A stretch of 64,000 nt of DNA from Streptomyces sp. Je 1-79 (GTDB taxonomy: Bacteria; Actinomycetota; Actinomycetes; Streptomycetales; Streptomycetaceae). Below the pieces are notes generated by a model, which searched no databases, was not told the origin of the DNA, and worked only from the letters and a program-made list of their open reading frames with translations. Shown piece by piece: positions 16,179 through 24,860 of the stretch (position 1 is the first letter of the stretch; each line of letters starts with the position of its first letter). Both the position numbers and the translations under genes were made by a program. The stretch covers positions 496,001-560,000 of the forward strand of contig NZ_JAMGSL010000004.1 of assembly GCF_025195125.1 (NCBI RefSeq). The letters are read 5' to 3'.

Positions 16179-17434
16179 GACGCCACCTCCTGGAGTTCGT
16201 CGGCGGGACAGCTGCCGGGCAGTACGTATCGCTCGTGGAAGGCGTTCACCGCCTGCTGGACGGCCGGGCTCGCCCCGATCCGGGGCAGCGCCTCCCGCGC
16301 GGCCTCGAACGCGACCAGGGCGGCGGCGTGCAGTTCGGGGTCGCCGAGCCCGTCCCGGGCCGCCGCCAGCCAGAGCGGATTGCGCGGAGCCGCCCGCGAA
16401 CCCGCCCGTTCCGCGAGGGGTTTCACCGCCCGGTAGACCGTCTCGGCCGCCTCCGGGTCGTCGAAGAGCGCCGTCGTCACCGCCACCGGCACGATCCAGC
16501 CGTCCGGGCCGGGCTGAGCGTCGATCATCCGCAGCTCCAGATGCCCGCGCGGCCGCACCGGCGGGAAGAGTGTGGTCAGGTGATAGCGCAGATCGTCCTC
16601 GTCGGCCGGCCGGGGACTCCCCGTGCGCAGCCACTCCCGGAAGGTCAGCCCCTCCGGAACGGCCCACGGCGTCTCCGTGCCGCGTACGCACATCACCGGC
16701 GTGTCGAGCACATGCGCCGCCCAGGCGGTACGCGGCTCGCCGTCCTGAGGAGGGGCGAGCGCCCGCGCCGGGTCGATGTCCGTCCAGAGCGCCTGCCGGG
16801 TCGAGCGCCAGCCGGTCCACCGCCCGCCGTGGACGGGGGAGTTGGCGAAGGCGGCCACCAGCACGGCTCCCAGCAGATGCGCCAGCTGCCAGCGGCGGTG
16901 GTGACCGAGCGGCCCCGGCTCCTCGTGCCCGGCGTCCAGACATACCTGGACCGACGCCGAATCGCGCATCATGCCCCGGCCGGCGGGGCCCGTACGGTCG
17001 AGAGCGGTCTCCATCGCGTCGTAGCGGGGCTCCCGCAGGATCCGCTCGCGCGGCGCGTTCCAGGGATCGACCCCGTACCCGCTGAGGCGCAGTCCGTGGG
17101 AGGAGAGAGCCTCGCGCACCGCGCGCAGATCGGCCGAGACGGTGTCGACACAGCTCATGAGGGAGGCGGCGGGCGGCGAGCTGAGCTCCAGCTGTCCACC
17201 GGGTTCGAGGGTGAGTGCCGATGCCAGCGGCAGCGACCGTACGGTGTCGACGGCCAGGGCCAGTCGCTCGGGCGGGACGGGAAGCCGCGGGTCACGCAGC
17301 TCGTGGACGAGCCATTCCACCTCCACCCCGACCGTGCGGGGTGGGCCCGTCTTGAAGCAGATACATCGCAGCAGGTCTTCGGCCTCGTCCACGCTGAGGG
17401 CCTGACCGCTCCGTGGTATGCCGCTCGACGACAT
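16175..17434 (-). CDS. egtA: Gamma-glutamate-cysteine ligase EgtA
   Basis: A 419-aa ATP-dependent ligase of the GCS2-like EgtA type that makes gamma-glutamylcysteine for the pathway. Motifs: VGVEVEWLVHELRD, LEPGGQLELSSPP and MRDSASVQVCLDAG. ATG 17434 is chosen because a strong AGGAGG lies 7 bp upstream; an in-frame start 12 codons earlier lacks this. It is first in egtABCD. No egtE (C-S lyase) follows, as is usual in Streptomyces, where that step is encoded elsewhere. Confidence 0.95.
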   Translation of the reverse strand: MSSSGIPRSGQALSVDEAEDLLRCICFKTGPPRTVGVEVEWLVHELRDPRLPVPPERLALAVDTVRSLPLASALTLEPGGQLELSSPPAASLMSCVDTVSADLRAVREALSSHGLRLSGYGVDPWNAPRERILREPRYDAMETALDRTGPAGRGMMRDSASVQVCLDAGHEEPGPLGHHRRWQLAHLLGAVLVAAFANSPVHGGRWTGWRSTRQALWTDIDPARALAPPQDGEPRTAWAAHVLDTPVMCVRGTETPWAVPEGLTFREWLRTGSPRPADEDDLRYHLTTLFPPVRPRGHLELRMIDAQPGPDGWIVPVAVTTALFDDPEAAETVYRAVKPLAERAGSRAAPRNPLWLAAARDGLGDPELHAAALVAFEAAREALPRIGASPAVQQAVNAFHERYVLPGSCPADELQEVAS

Positions 17435-17567
17435 GTCGTTTCCTCCTGTTCCGAGAGACGCTGCTTCCACCTAAAGCCACCTCCGACAGGCGTGCAAGAG
17501 CGCCTCATCGGCCTCACGGTGAATATCCCGTTGCCGACGGGCCACCGAATCGATCAAGCTTGCGGCC

Positions 17568-18395
17568 ATGAGCGCACGGCTGCGGGGGATCGCGAGACAG
17601 ACCGAGGAGATCGTCGAGGCGGGCCGGTACCGGGCCCCCGACGGCCGGGCGGTGTCGATCGAGTCGGAGGTGCGCGCCGCGCTGGCGGGCACCAGGCTGT
17701 ACGGCCCCGAGCCCGTCGCCGTCACCCCGGACACCGACCGCACCACCGCCGTCGAGGTCACCGACGAGAGCAGCATCGTCGCCGCCCACCGCCTGACCAG
17801 GGCGGATCCGGACGCCCCGGTGGCCGTGCTGAACTTCGCCTCCGCCCGTAACCCCGGCGGGGGATATCTGAACGGCGCCCAGGCCCAGGAAGAGGCCGTC
17901 TGCCGGGCCTCCGCCCTCTACACCACGCTCCTGCGCGCCCCCGAGTACTACGCGCACCACCGGGCCGAGCGGGACGCCTTCTACACGGACCGGGTGATCC
18001 ACTCACCCGGCGTGCCGGTCTTCCGCGACGATCGCGGCGGGCTCCTGGCCGAGCCGTTCACCGTCGGCTTCCTCACCTCGCCCGCGCCCAACGCGGGCGT
18101 GATCCGGCGGCAGACCCCCGAGCTCGCCGACCGCGTCCCGGCCGCCCTCGCCGTCCGCGCCGAGCGGGTCCTGGAGACCGCCGTGGCGGGCGGCTACCGG
18201 CGGCTCGTCCTCGGTGCCTGGGGCTGCGGCGTCTTCCAGAACGACCCTGCCGAGGTCGCGGGCGCCTTCCGGGCGCTCCTCATGGACGGCGGCCGGTTCG
18301 CCGGCCACTTCGACGAGATCGTCTTCGCGATCCTCGACCGTACGGCGGGCCGGACGACGCTCGGCGCCTTCCAGAGGGTCTTCGCGGGCACCTGA
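17568..18395 (+). CDS. Bacterial-type poly(ADP-ribose) glycohydrolase (TIGR02452, macrodomain)
   Basis: A 275-aa macrodomain protein. The PARG signature GGG-X6-8-QEE is present as NPGGGYLNGAQAQEEA, with the Glu pair needed for glycosidic cleavage, plus VLGAWGCGVFQNDP near the C-terminus. These enzymes strip ADP-ribose chains. ATG at 17568, divergent from egtA across 133 bp. From memory, a PARG gene next to egt genes also occurs in S. coelicolor; this was not checked here. Confidence 0.88.
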   Translation: MSARLRGIARQTEEIVEAGRYRAPDGRAVSIESEVRAALAGTRLYGPEPVAVTPDTDRTTAVEVTDESSIVAAHRLTRADPDAPVAVLNFASARNPGGGYLNGAQAQEEAVCRASALYTTLLRAPEYYAHHRAERDAFYTDRVIHSPGVPVFRDDRGGLLAEPFTVGFLTSPAPNAGVIRRQTPELADRVPAALAVRAERVLETAVAGGYRRLVLGAWGCGVFQNDPAEVAGAFRALLMDGGRFAGHFDEIVFAILDRTAGRTTLGAFQRVFAGT

Positions 18396-18530
18396 CCTGC
18401 CACGACCTCGCGGTGCTCGCGGCCGATCGGGTGACGGTCGGGCCCGAGGCCCCTGACATGCGGTGCTCGTACCCACGTGCAAGGCTGAAAAGGCCCCAGC
18501 GTCAGAGTTCCGGTGACAGGAGGCACGATC

Positions 18531-18692
18531 GTGGGCAAGAAACAGACCCGGGTGAACCGCGGTGCCCGTACGGGCGGCCACGAGCACAGGACCGAGGCGA
18601 CGAAGGAACAGACACCGGTCGTACGGGAGACCCCGCGGCCGATCATCGAGCAGGTCTCCCACAAGAAGGAGCGGAAGTTCGGTCACAACTGA
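18531..18692 (+). CDS. Small basic hypothetical protein (53 aa)
   Basis: GTG 18531 is preceded by a strong GGAGG at 7-bp spacing. The 53-residue product is rich in Lys, Arg, Glu and Thr (begins VGKKQTRVNRGARTGG, ends KKERKFGHN), soluble and probably disordered or nucleic-acid binding. Codon positions show the strong G/C third-base bias of a real gene. No family recognised. It ends 110 bp before the convergent flotillin gene. Confidence 0.65.
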   Translation: MGKKQTRVNRGARTGGHEHRTEATKEQTPVVRETPRPIIEQVSHKKERKFGHN

Positions 18693-18757
18693 TCTTCCGG
18701 ACCTTCGCTGAAGACCCGCGTCCCGCGGGCGAGTCCGCCGTGGACGAAACGACCGGA

Positions 18758-18782
18758 GCCCGACGCCGGTACGGCGCCGGGC
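18758..18782. terminator. Bidirectional hairpin between convergent genes
   Basis: GCCCGACGCC pairs with GGCGCCGGGC (one A-C mismatch) around a GGTAC loop, between the small basic gene and the end of the flotillin gene. Confidence 0.55.
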
Positions 18783-18801
18783 CCGGCGTGTCCTCCGGCG
18801 G

Positions 18802-20220
18802 CTACTCCTGGTCGTCGCCGACCGGGATCGCCTCCGTCCGGGGAGCGGGCGGAGCCGCGCCGTTCACCGACGTCCCGAGCGCCGCCTGGGCGCCCGGATT
18901 CATCGTCGAGAGCAGCTGACGGGCGAGCCCCAGACCCGTCCCGCCCATGGTCAGCGCCTTGGCGAACACCTCCGCCATACCGTCGGCGCCGTTCAGCAGG
19001 ACCATCTGGTCCACATTGCCGAAGGCCGACGCCCCGGCCTCCACGATCTCCGGCCACTTCTCGGCCAGCTGCTGGGCGACCACGGCCTCCTGGTTCTCGG
19101 CCAGCGCCGCCGCCCTCGCCTTGATCGACTCGGCCTCCGCCAGACCCTTGGCTCGCGTGGCCTCGGCGATCGCGAGACCCTTCGCGTGCTGGGCCGCCGC
19201 CTCCGCCTCACCCGTGAGCCGGGTCGCGGTCGCCTTGGCCGCGCTCGCCAGTTCGGTCTCCTTGGCCTCCGCCTGCGCCGCCGAGATACGGGCGTCGCGC
19301 TCCGCCTCCGCCAGCGTCCTCGTCTCGTAGGCCATGGCGTCGGCGGGCTTGCGGACCTCCGCCTGGAGCTGCTGTTCCTTGCGGTGTCCCTCCAGCTCGG
19401 CGACCCGGGTCTCCTGGACGACCACCTCCTGGCGCGACGCCGCCTCGGCCAGCGGACCGGCCTGCCGGGCCTTCGCGGACGCCTGGTCCCGCTCGGCCTG
19501 GTAGCCGGCCTGGAGGATCTCGCTGTCCCGGGTGGCCTCCGACATCCGGGCCGCGGCCTGCTGTTCGGCCTCGGTCGCCCGCCGGTTGGCCTCCGCCTGC
19601 GCGATCCGGGCGTCGCGCTGGACCGCCGCGGCATGCGGCGCGGCCAGGTTCTTGATGTACCCGGTCGGGTCCTCGATCTCGTGGATCTGCAGCGAGTCGA
19701 CGATCAGACCGAGCTTCTCCATCTCCGTGCCACAGGCCGAACGCGCCTGCCCGGTCAGCTTCTCCCGGTCTCGGATCATGTCCTCCACCGTCAACCCGCC
19801 GACGATGGCGCGGAGATGACCGGCGAAGACGATGTGCACCCGCTCCGACATCAGCTTCTGCTGGTCGAGGAATCGGCGGGCGGCGTTGGCGATCGACACG
19901 AAGTCGTCGCCCACCTTGAAGATCACCACACCACGGACCTTGAGCGGAATGCCCTGGTGGGTGACGCACTCCACCTGCAACTGCGTCTCGTTGAGATCCA
20001 GTGACAGCTTCCGTACGGCCTGGACGCCCGGAAGCACGAGCGTGCCGCGCCCCGTGACGATCCGGAAGCCCATGCCCTCGCCGAGCCCCTCCATCTTGTG
20101 GTTGGAGCCGGAGATGATGAGCGCCTCGTTGGGTTCCGCGACGCGCCACATGAGTTTGAACAGTGCGATGAGGACGAGGACGGCGACGATCGCGCCGCCC
20201 GCCAGGATGCCGATGCCCAT
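18802..20220 (-). CDS. Flotillin-like SPFH membrane scaffold protein
   Basis: A 472-aa flotillin. Residues ~2-25 form one N-terminal membrane segment (GILAGGAIVAVLVLIALFKL), followed by the SPFH/Band 7 domain (GVVIFKVGDDFVSIANAARRF) and a long Ala/Glu-rich coiled coil (~200-400). Flotillins organise lipid microdomains. ATG 20220 is preceded by GGGGGAG at 6 bp, better than the start six codons upstream. A NfeD-like gene lies just upstream on the same strand, the classic flotillin partner. Confidence 0.92.
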   Translation of the reverse strand: MGIGILAGGAIVAVLVLIALFKLMWRVAEPNEALIISGSNHKMEGLGEGMGFRIVTGRGTLVLPGVQAVRKLSLDLNETQLQVECVTHQGIPLKVRGVVIFKVGDDFVSIANAARRFLDQQKLMSERVHIVFAGHLRAIVGGLTVEDMIRDREKLTGQARSACGTEMEKLGLIVDSLQIHEIEDPTGYIKNLAAPHAAAVQRDARIAQAEANRRATEAEQQAAARMSEATRDSEILQAGYQAERDQASAKARQAGPLAEAASRQEVVVQETRVAELEGHRKEQQLQAEVRKPADAMAYETRTLAEAERDARISAAQAEAKETELASAAKATATRLTGEAEAAAQHAKGLAIAEATRAKGLAEAESIKARAAALAENQEAVVAQQLAEKWPEIVEAGASAFGNVDQMVLLNGADGMAEVFAKALTMGGTGLGLARQLLSTMNPGAQAALGTSVNGAAPPAPRTEAIPVGDDQE

Positions 20221-20231
20221 GGGCAGCTCCC

Positions 20232-20263
20232 CCTTCACCGGAACCGTGCGGGCCCGGTGAAGG
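20232..20263 (-). promoter_or_regulatory. Inverted repeat directly upstream of the flotillin ribosome site
   Basis: CCTTCACCGG and CCGGTGAAGG are 10-bp perfect complements with a 12-nt loop. In the mRNA the hairpin ends right before the GGGGGAG of the flotillin gene. It could limit read-through from the NfeD-like gene or control flotillin translation. Confidence 0.55.
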
Positions 20264-20301
20264 AAGTGTGCGCCTCGCGGGACGGGCGCTCAATGGATCG
20301 G

Positions 20302-20520
20302 TCAACCGTCGTACGCGGCTGTGACATAGACGGTGCGTGGAGGGAGATGTTCCACGACCATCACGACCGTTCCGAGACCGATCCGCTCCTTGGCGTCCGC
20401 CGCGTAGGCGAGGAAGTGCTCCGCTCCGCCCCGGATCCGGACGATCACCTCGCCGACGAGGCCCGGCCCGACGGTGCCGGTCACCCGGCCGAGCAATCCC
20501 ACCATCGAGACGTCGTCCAT
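20302..20520 (-). CDS. Small NfeD-like OB-fold protein
   Basis: A 72-aa protein consisting only of an OB-fold-like core: MVGLLGRVTGTVGPGLVGEV, then VVMVVEHLPPRTVYVTAAY. This corresponds to the soluble C-terminal domain of NfeD proteins that accompany flotillins; the membrane segments of longer NfeDs are absent. ATG 20520 chosen; GTG 20526 is also in frame. It starts 15 bp after the hydrolase stop and lies upstream of flotillin, so the three may be co-transcribed. Confidence 0.7.
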   Translation of the reverse strand: MDDVSMVGLLGRVTGTVGPGLVGEVIVRIRGGAEHFLAYAADAKERIGLGTVVMVVEHLPPRTVYVTAAYDG

Positions 20521-20534
20521 GACCACACGGTACG

Positions 20535-21242
20535 TCAGATCCACCCCTCCAGGGCGGTGATGAACCCGTCGAAGTCGTCGCGGTGGATCGTGTGTCCCGC
20601 GCCGGCGACCGTACGGAGTTCGAAGCCCCGTTCCGCGAGCATCCGGGCGTGGTCGGCGGTCACCAGCATGCTCGGGTCGGCGAGGGTGACCAGCGAGGGG
20701 ACGACCGGTTTCGCCGGCCACAGGTCGCGGTCCGCGAAGGCGGTGAGCGCGTGGGCCGAGCGCTCGTCCCAGAGCCCGACCGTGTCGATCTCGATGTCGA
20801 GATCCTCCTCCGCCCAGCGGGGGTTGAAGACCCGGATGTGCTCGCGGGTGAGGCGCTTGGCCTGGACGAACAGCTCCGCGCGGAGGCTCGCCTCCTCGGC
20901 CGGCAGGTGCCAGGCCGGGTCGGAGTAGACGGCCCGGCGCGGGGCGAGCCGCTCCACCGCGGTGGCCAGGGCCAGCGCGCCGAGCGAGTGGCCGATCGCC
21001 AACTCGGCGCCGCCGGGCAGCGTTTCGACGAGGTCGTCGGCGTACTCCTCCGGCGTGTACCCCTCGGGTCCGGCGGCCCGCCCGCTGGCGCCGTGGCCGC
21101 GCAGGTCCACGGCGATCACCCGGTAGCCCCGCTCGGCGAGGGCGGGGCCGACCCGCCGCCAGGTGCGGTGGTCGGCCATGATGCCGTGGACCAGCAGGGC
21201 GACCCGCTCGCCGGATCCCCAGGTGGTGGTGTGCAGATGCAC
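20535..21242 (-). CDS. Alpha/beta hydrolase
   Basis: A 235-aa alpha/beta-fold hydrolase. It has the oxyanion motif LLVHGIMADHRTW, VIAVDLRGHGAS, nucleophile elbow IGHSLGALA (Ser), and C-terminal VAGAGHTIHRDD with the catalytic His. GTG 21242 has GAGAGG at 7 bp. Substrate unknown. The gene is next to a truncated MFS transporter and a LacI regulator, so it may belong to a former catabolic locus. Confidence 0.88.
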   Translation of the reverse strand: MHLHTTTWGSGERVALLVHGIMADHRTWRRVGPALAERGYRVIAVDLRGHGASGRAAGPEGYTPEEYADDLVETLPGGAELAIGHSLGALALATAVERLAPRRAVYSDPAWHLPAEEASLRAELFVQAKRLTREHIRVFNPRWAEEDLDIEIDTVGLWDERSAHALTAFADRDLWPAKPVVPSLVTLADPSMLVTADHARMLAERGFELRTVAGAGHTIHRDDFDGFITALEGWI

Positions 21243-21257
21243 GTCGATGCCTCTCGG

Positions 21258-21479
21258 TCAGCGCACGGTACGGATCGGGCGCACGGCGAGTGCCCCGAGG
21301 ACCGACAGTACGGCGGCGACCGGGAAGAGGGCCGTGTACCCGCCGCCGGCCGAGACGACCAGCGAGGCGACGAAGGGGGCGCCGATCTGCGGTCCGGCGT
21401 TCGCCACGTCGAGCACGCCCATGTCGCGGGCCGCGTCCTCCGCCTCCGGCAGCACCATGGTGACTCGGGCCGTGTCCAC
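21258..21479 (-). pseudogene. C-terminal remnant of an MFS transporter
   Basis: About 73 codons read VDTARVTMVLPEAEDAARD, then ANAGPQIGAPFVASLVVSAG and a final membrane segment ALFPVAAVLSVLGALAV, matching the last two helices of sugar-type MFS permeases. No membrane helices or start codon with a ribosome site lie upstream; the frame runs into the promoter of the divergent LacI gene. The 5' nine-tenths has been deleted. Confidence 0.75.
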
Positions 21480-21488
21480 CGCGTCTGG

Positions 21489-21500
21489 TGGCACGTGCCA
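21489..21500. promoter_or_regulatory. 12-bp palindrome TGGCACGTGCCA, candidate LacI operator
   Basis: Perfect palindrome 86 bp upstream of the LacI-family gene. A second dyad, TGACACGCGTCA, follows at 21502-21513. LacI regulators often bind CG-centred palindromes of this kind near their own gene. Inferred. Confidence 0.45.
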
Positions 21501-21585
21501 GTGACACGCGTCAGCAGTGTGTAGCACTGGAATCCGGCCATCCGCCAGACCCTGGTCCGGATGGGTCTGGAAAGATGCCGGAGCG

Positions 21586-22608
21586 ATGAGCCAGTCACCC
21601 AGACAGTCCGCCGAACGTCCCGCCCCGACGAGCGCCGATGTGGCGCGACTCGCGGGAGTCTCCAGAGCCACCGTCTCGTATGTCCTGAACAACACGGCCG
21701 CCGTACGGATCAGCGAGCCGACCCGGCAGCGGGTGCGGGAGGCGGCCGAGGAGCTGGGGTACGTCCCGCACGCCGCGGCCCGCAGCCTCCGCGCGGGTCA
21801 CAGCCGGATGGTCCTGCTGCCCACCGCGCACGTGCCCGTCGGCCCGCTGTACAGCCGGTTCTTCAACGAGCTCCAGTGGGCCCTGCGGCGCCTCGACTAC
21901 ACCGTCGTGCAGTACGGGAGCCTCGGTCTGGAGGGGGACGAGGCCGCGCGCGCGTGGGCGGAGCTCCGTCCGGTCGCGGTGGTCTCGCTCGGTGAGGTCC
22001 AGCTCTCCCCGCACGGCGTGGAGATCCTGAAGCGGTCCGGGGCGAAGGCCGTCATCACCGTCGGCCCGCACCGGGTCGAGGGCGCGCACGCCCTGGTCAT
22101 GGACCAGGGGCGGGTGGGCCGTGTCGCCGCCGAGCACCTGCTGGAGCGGGGCCGGCGCCGGATCGGCGTCGTGGTCCCCGAGGAGCCGGGTCTGGAGATG
22201 TTCTCCGGGCCGCGGCTCGAAGGCGTCCGGCAGGCGGTCGCGGGGACCGGCGCCACCGTCGTACCGCTGCCCCTTCGTTACGAGGAGGAGGCGGCGAACG
22301 AGCTCGCCGGGCGCTGGCGCGAGCTGGGCCTCGACGCGGTGTTCGCGTACAACGACGAGTACGCGATGCTGCTGCTGCGGGCGCTCCAGGACGCGGGGGT
22401 CTCCGTCCCGGCGGAGACGGCGGTCGTGGGCTCGGACGACCTGCTGCTCGGGCGGCTGTTGCGGCCGCGGCTGACGACGGTGCAGATCGACATGGTGATC
22501 GGCCGGCACCTGGCCGAACTCGTCGACAGCGCCGTCCGCGACCCGGAGAGCGCTCCCGTGGCGCAGGACCTGCTGGCCTCGCGGGTGATCCCCAGGGAGT
22601 CCAGCTGA
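21586..22608 (+). CDS. LacI-family transcriptional regulator
   Basis: A 340-aa repressor. The N-terminal helix-turn-helix is TSADVARLAGVSRATVSYVL, the hinge is GYVPHAAARSLRAG, and the periplasmic-binding-like domain contains DAVFAYNDEYAMLLLRALQD and AVVGSDDLLL. ATG 21586 starts just before the DNA-binding domain; a longer frame exists but lacks family similarity. It faces a degraded transporter, so its original target operon is probably partly lost. Confidence 0.92.
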   Translation: MSQSPRQSAERPAPTSADVARLAGVSRATVSYVLNNTAAVRISEPTRQRVREAAEELGYVPHAAARSLRAGHSRMVLLPTAHVPVGPLYSRFFNELQWALRRLDYTVVQYGSLGLEGDEAARAWAELRPVAVVSLGEVQLSPHGVEILKRSGAKAVITVGPHRVEGAHALVMDQGRVGRVAAEHLLERGRRRIGVVVPEEPGLEMFSGPRLEGVRQAVAGTGATVVPLPLRYEEEAANELAGRWRELGLDAVFAYNDEYAMLLLRALQDAGVSVPAETAVVGSDDLLLGRLLRPRLTTVQIDMVIGRHLAELVDSAVRDPESAPVAQDLLASRVIPRESS

Positions 22609-22663
22609 CCGGGGGTTCCGGTCCGGCCGGGCGCCGGGGGGCGTTGCGGCTTAGCGTCGAAGC

Positions 22664-22933
22664 ATGAGCACAGTTCCGCGGCGTTTCGAGATCCTGCTCG
22701 TTGCCGAGCACGTGGAGGACCGGGGCGGGCGGTCCGTGGAGGACAGCGCGGTCCGCTCCGCGGTGGTGGAGGCGACGGGCCGGACGGGCTCGTCGGGGTA
22801 CCCGCGCTACGAGGGGCACGGCATCACCGCCGAGATCGACCCCGAGACCCGTACGGTCGAGGCGCTCCTCGTCGACGGCCGTGAGCTCGACTACGGCCTG
22901 ACGGCGCTGGTCCGGAACCCGACGGGGCGCTGA
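22664..22933 (+). CDS. Small hypothetical protein (89 aa)
   Basis: No family recognised. The protein is short, acidic and soluble, with FEILLVAEHVEDRGGR and GHGITAEIDPETRTVEALLV suggesting a compact alpha/beta fold. Strong third-position G/C supports coding. ATG 22664; only a weak GAAG precedes it. It lies 55 bp after the LacI gene on the same strand. The following 190 bp before the thiolase gene hold a TTGACA at 23013 but no clear -10. Confidence 0.6.
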   Translation: MSTVPRRFEILLVAEHVEDRGGRSVEDSAVRSAVVEATGRTGSSGYPRYEGHGITAEIDPETRTVEALLVDGRELDYGLTALVRNPTGR

Positions 22934-23125
22934 TCGGCCCCGGCGCGAGACTGCGAGCCCGCCCTCTTCGGCCGCATCGGTTCATTCACCACCTATCGCT
23001 GTCCGGGCACCGTTGACAGGAGCCCCCGGCGGGCGGAGACTCGGCGCGCACGTCAATGAAGGAAATTTCACCAGACGAACGCCTCAACGCAGCTGACCGC
23101 CCGAAGGTCACGTGGGAGAGAACCG

Positions 23126-24313
23126 ATGAGCATCCGCGACGTCTACATCGTCGACGCCGTCCGCACCCCGATCGGCAAGTTCGGAGGCGCGCTCTCCTCC
23201 GTACGCCCCGACGACCTCGCCGCCCATGTCGTCGCGTCGCTGGTGAAGCGCGCGCCCGACCTGGACCCGGCCCGGATCGACGACGTGTACTTCGGCGACG
23301 CCAACGGGGCGGGCGAGGACAACCGCGACGTGGCCCGCATGGCCGTCCTGCTCGCCGGGCTCCCCACCTCCGTGCCCGGTGTCACCGTCAACCGCCTCTG
23401 CGGCTCGGGCCTTGAGGCGGTGATCCAGGCCGCGCGCGCCATCGCGGTCGGCGACGCCTCCGTGGCCGTCGCGGGCGGCGTCGAGTCGATGTCCCGCGCC
23501 CCCTGGGTCCTGCAGAAGCCCGAACGCGCCTTCCCGGCCGGCCACCAGCAGCTGCACTCCACGACGCTCGGCTGGCGCATGACCAACCCGAGGATGCCCG
23601 CCGAGTGGACCGTCTCGCTCGGCGAGGGCGCGGAGCTCGTCGCCGACAAGCACGGCCTCACCCGCGAGCAGCAGGACGCGTTCGCCCTGGCCAGCCACCA
23701 GAAGGCGGCCGAGGCCTGGGACAAGGGCCTGTACGACGGGGAGGTCGTGCCGTACGAGGGTGTGGACCTCGTCCGTGACGAGTGCATCCGCGACAACACC
23801 TCCCTGGAGGCGCTCGCCCGCCTGAAGCCCTCCTTCCGCCGTGAGGGCGGAACCGTCACCGCGGGCAACGCATCGCCGCTCAACGACGGCGCCGCGGCGC
23901 TGCTCCTCGTCGACGAGGAGGGCCTGCGCGAGACCGGCCGCGAGCCGCTCGCCCGGATCCGCGCCTCCGCCGTCACCGGTATCGAACCGCAGCTCTTCGG
24001 GCTCGGCCCCGTCGAGGCGGTCCGGCGCGCGCTCGGGAAGGCGGGCCGGTCGTTCTCCGACCTGACGACCTTCGAGCTCAACGAGGCCTTCGCCGCCCAG
24101 TCCCTGGGCTGCCTCGCCGAGTGGCCGGAACTCGATCCCGAGATCGTCAACCCGCGCGGCGGGGCCATCGCCATCGGGCACCCTCTGGGCGCCTCCGGTG
24201 CGCGGCTCGCCGGCGCGGTGGCCCATCAGCTGGCGGCGGCCGGCTCGGGCACCGGACTCGCGGCCCTGTGCATCGGCGTCGGCCAGGGCCTGGCGCTCGT
24301 ACTGGAACGCTGA
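23126..24313 (+). CDS. Thiolase (acetyl-CoA acetyltransferase / 3-oxoadipyl-CoA thiolase type)
   Basis: A 395-aa thiolase with all three catalytic motifs: nucleophilic Cys92 in VNRLCGSGLEAV, the His in AIGHPLGASGAR, and the second Cys in LCIGVGQG. Length and the N-terminal VYIVDAVRTPIGKFGGALS fit degradative thiolases, including PcaF-like 3-oxoadipyl-CoA thiolases. With no adjacent pca genes, the precise acyl-CoA is undecided. GGGAGAG precedes the ATG. Confidence 0.92.
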   Translation: MSIRDVYIVDAVRTPIGKFGGALSSVRPDDLAAHVVASLVKRAPDLDPARIDDVYFGDANGAGEDNRDVARMAVLLAGLPTSVPGVTVNRLCGSGLEAVIQAARAIAVGDASVAVAGGVESMSRAPWVLQKPERAFPAGHQQLHSTTLGWRMTNPRMPAEWTVSLGEGAELVADKHGLTREQQDAFALASHQKAAEAWDKGLYDGEVVPYEGVDLVRDECIRDNTSLEALARLKPSFRREGGTVTAGNASPLNDGAAALLLVDEEGLRETGREPLARIRASAVTGIEPQLFGLGPVEAVRRALGKAGRSFSDLTTFELNEAFAAQSLGCLAEWPELDPEIVNPRGGAIAIGHPLGASGARLAGAVAHQLAAAGSGTGLAALCIGVGQGLALVLER

Positions 24314-24373
24314 CCGCCTGCGCCCCCGGACCCCGGTTAGGGCCTGGGGCCTGGGGTCGCACGACGCCCGCGA

Positions 24374-24421
24374 ACGCGCGAGGGGCGGTACGGGACATCC
24401 CGTACCGCCCCTCGGCGCGCG
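24374..24421. terminator. Strong bidirectional terminator between thiolase and thioredoxin genes
   Basis: GAGGGGCGGTACGGGA pairs perfectly with TCCCGTACCGCCCCTC around a 2-nt centre, and CGCGCG blocks flank the stem. It separates two convergent genes. Confidence 0.85.
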
Positions 24422-24422
24422 G

Positions 24423-24794
24423 TCACTGCTGCTGTTGCTTGGCGTCCTCGATCGACTTGCGTACCTCGTCCATGTCCAGATTGCGCGCCTGGCCGATCAC
24501 GTCTTCGAGAGCCGCCTCGGGGAGCGCGCCGGGCTGCGCGAACACGGCCACGTTGTCGCGGACGATCATCAGCGTCGGAATGGAGCGGATCTCGAACGCG
24601 GCCGCCAGCTCCTGCTGCGCCTCGGTGTCCACCTTGGCGAAGACCAGGTCCTCGTGCCGCTGGGAAGCCGCCTCGAAGACCGGCGCGAACTGTCGGCACG
24701 GACCGCACCAGGAAGCCCAGAAGTCGATCAGAACGAACCCGTTGTCGCTCACGATCTGGTCGAAGTTGTCCTTGGTGAGCTCAACAGTGCTCAT
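24423..24794 (-). CDS. trxA: Thioredoxin
   Basis: A 123-aa thioredoxin with the active site FWASWCGPCRQF (Cys30, Cys33), the cis-Pro loop IRSIPTLMIV, and an extended C-terminus ending in polyglutamine (KQQQQ). It reduces protein disulfides with NADPH and thioredoxin reductase. An exact SigR-type promoter lies 67-92 bp upstream, consistent with disulfide-stress control. Confidence 0.96.
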   Translation of the reverse strand: MSTVELTKDNFDQIVSDNGFVLIDFWASWCGPCRQFAPVFEAASQRHEDLVFAKVDTEAQQELAAAFEIRSIPTLMIVRDNVAVFAQPGALPEAALEDVIGQARNLDMDEVRKSIEDAKQQQQ

Positions 24795-24860
24795 GTTTTC
24801 TTACCTCTCCGGGTCTCCTGGCGGGTGTCCCTCACGGTCCCCTGGGGACTCGCCCCGCAC

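Noticed and set aside
14188..17851. Long plus-strand frames opposite egtA, egtB and egtC
   Set aside because: The minus-strand genes have complete catalytic motifs and 4-bp overlaps; the plus-strand frames encode Arg/Pro-rich sequence without any domain.
23013..23045. TTGACA as the -35 box of a thiolase promoter
   Set aside because: No reasonable -10 at 16-19 bp; a chance hexamer is likely.
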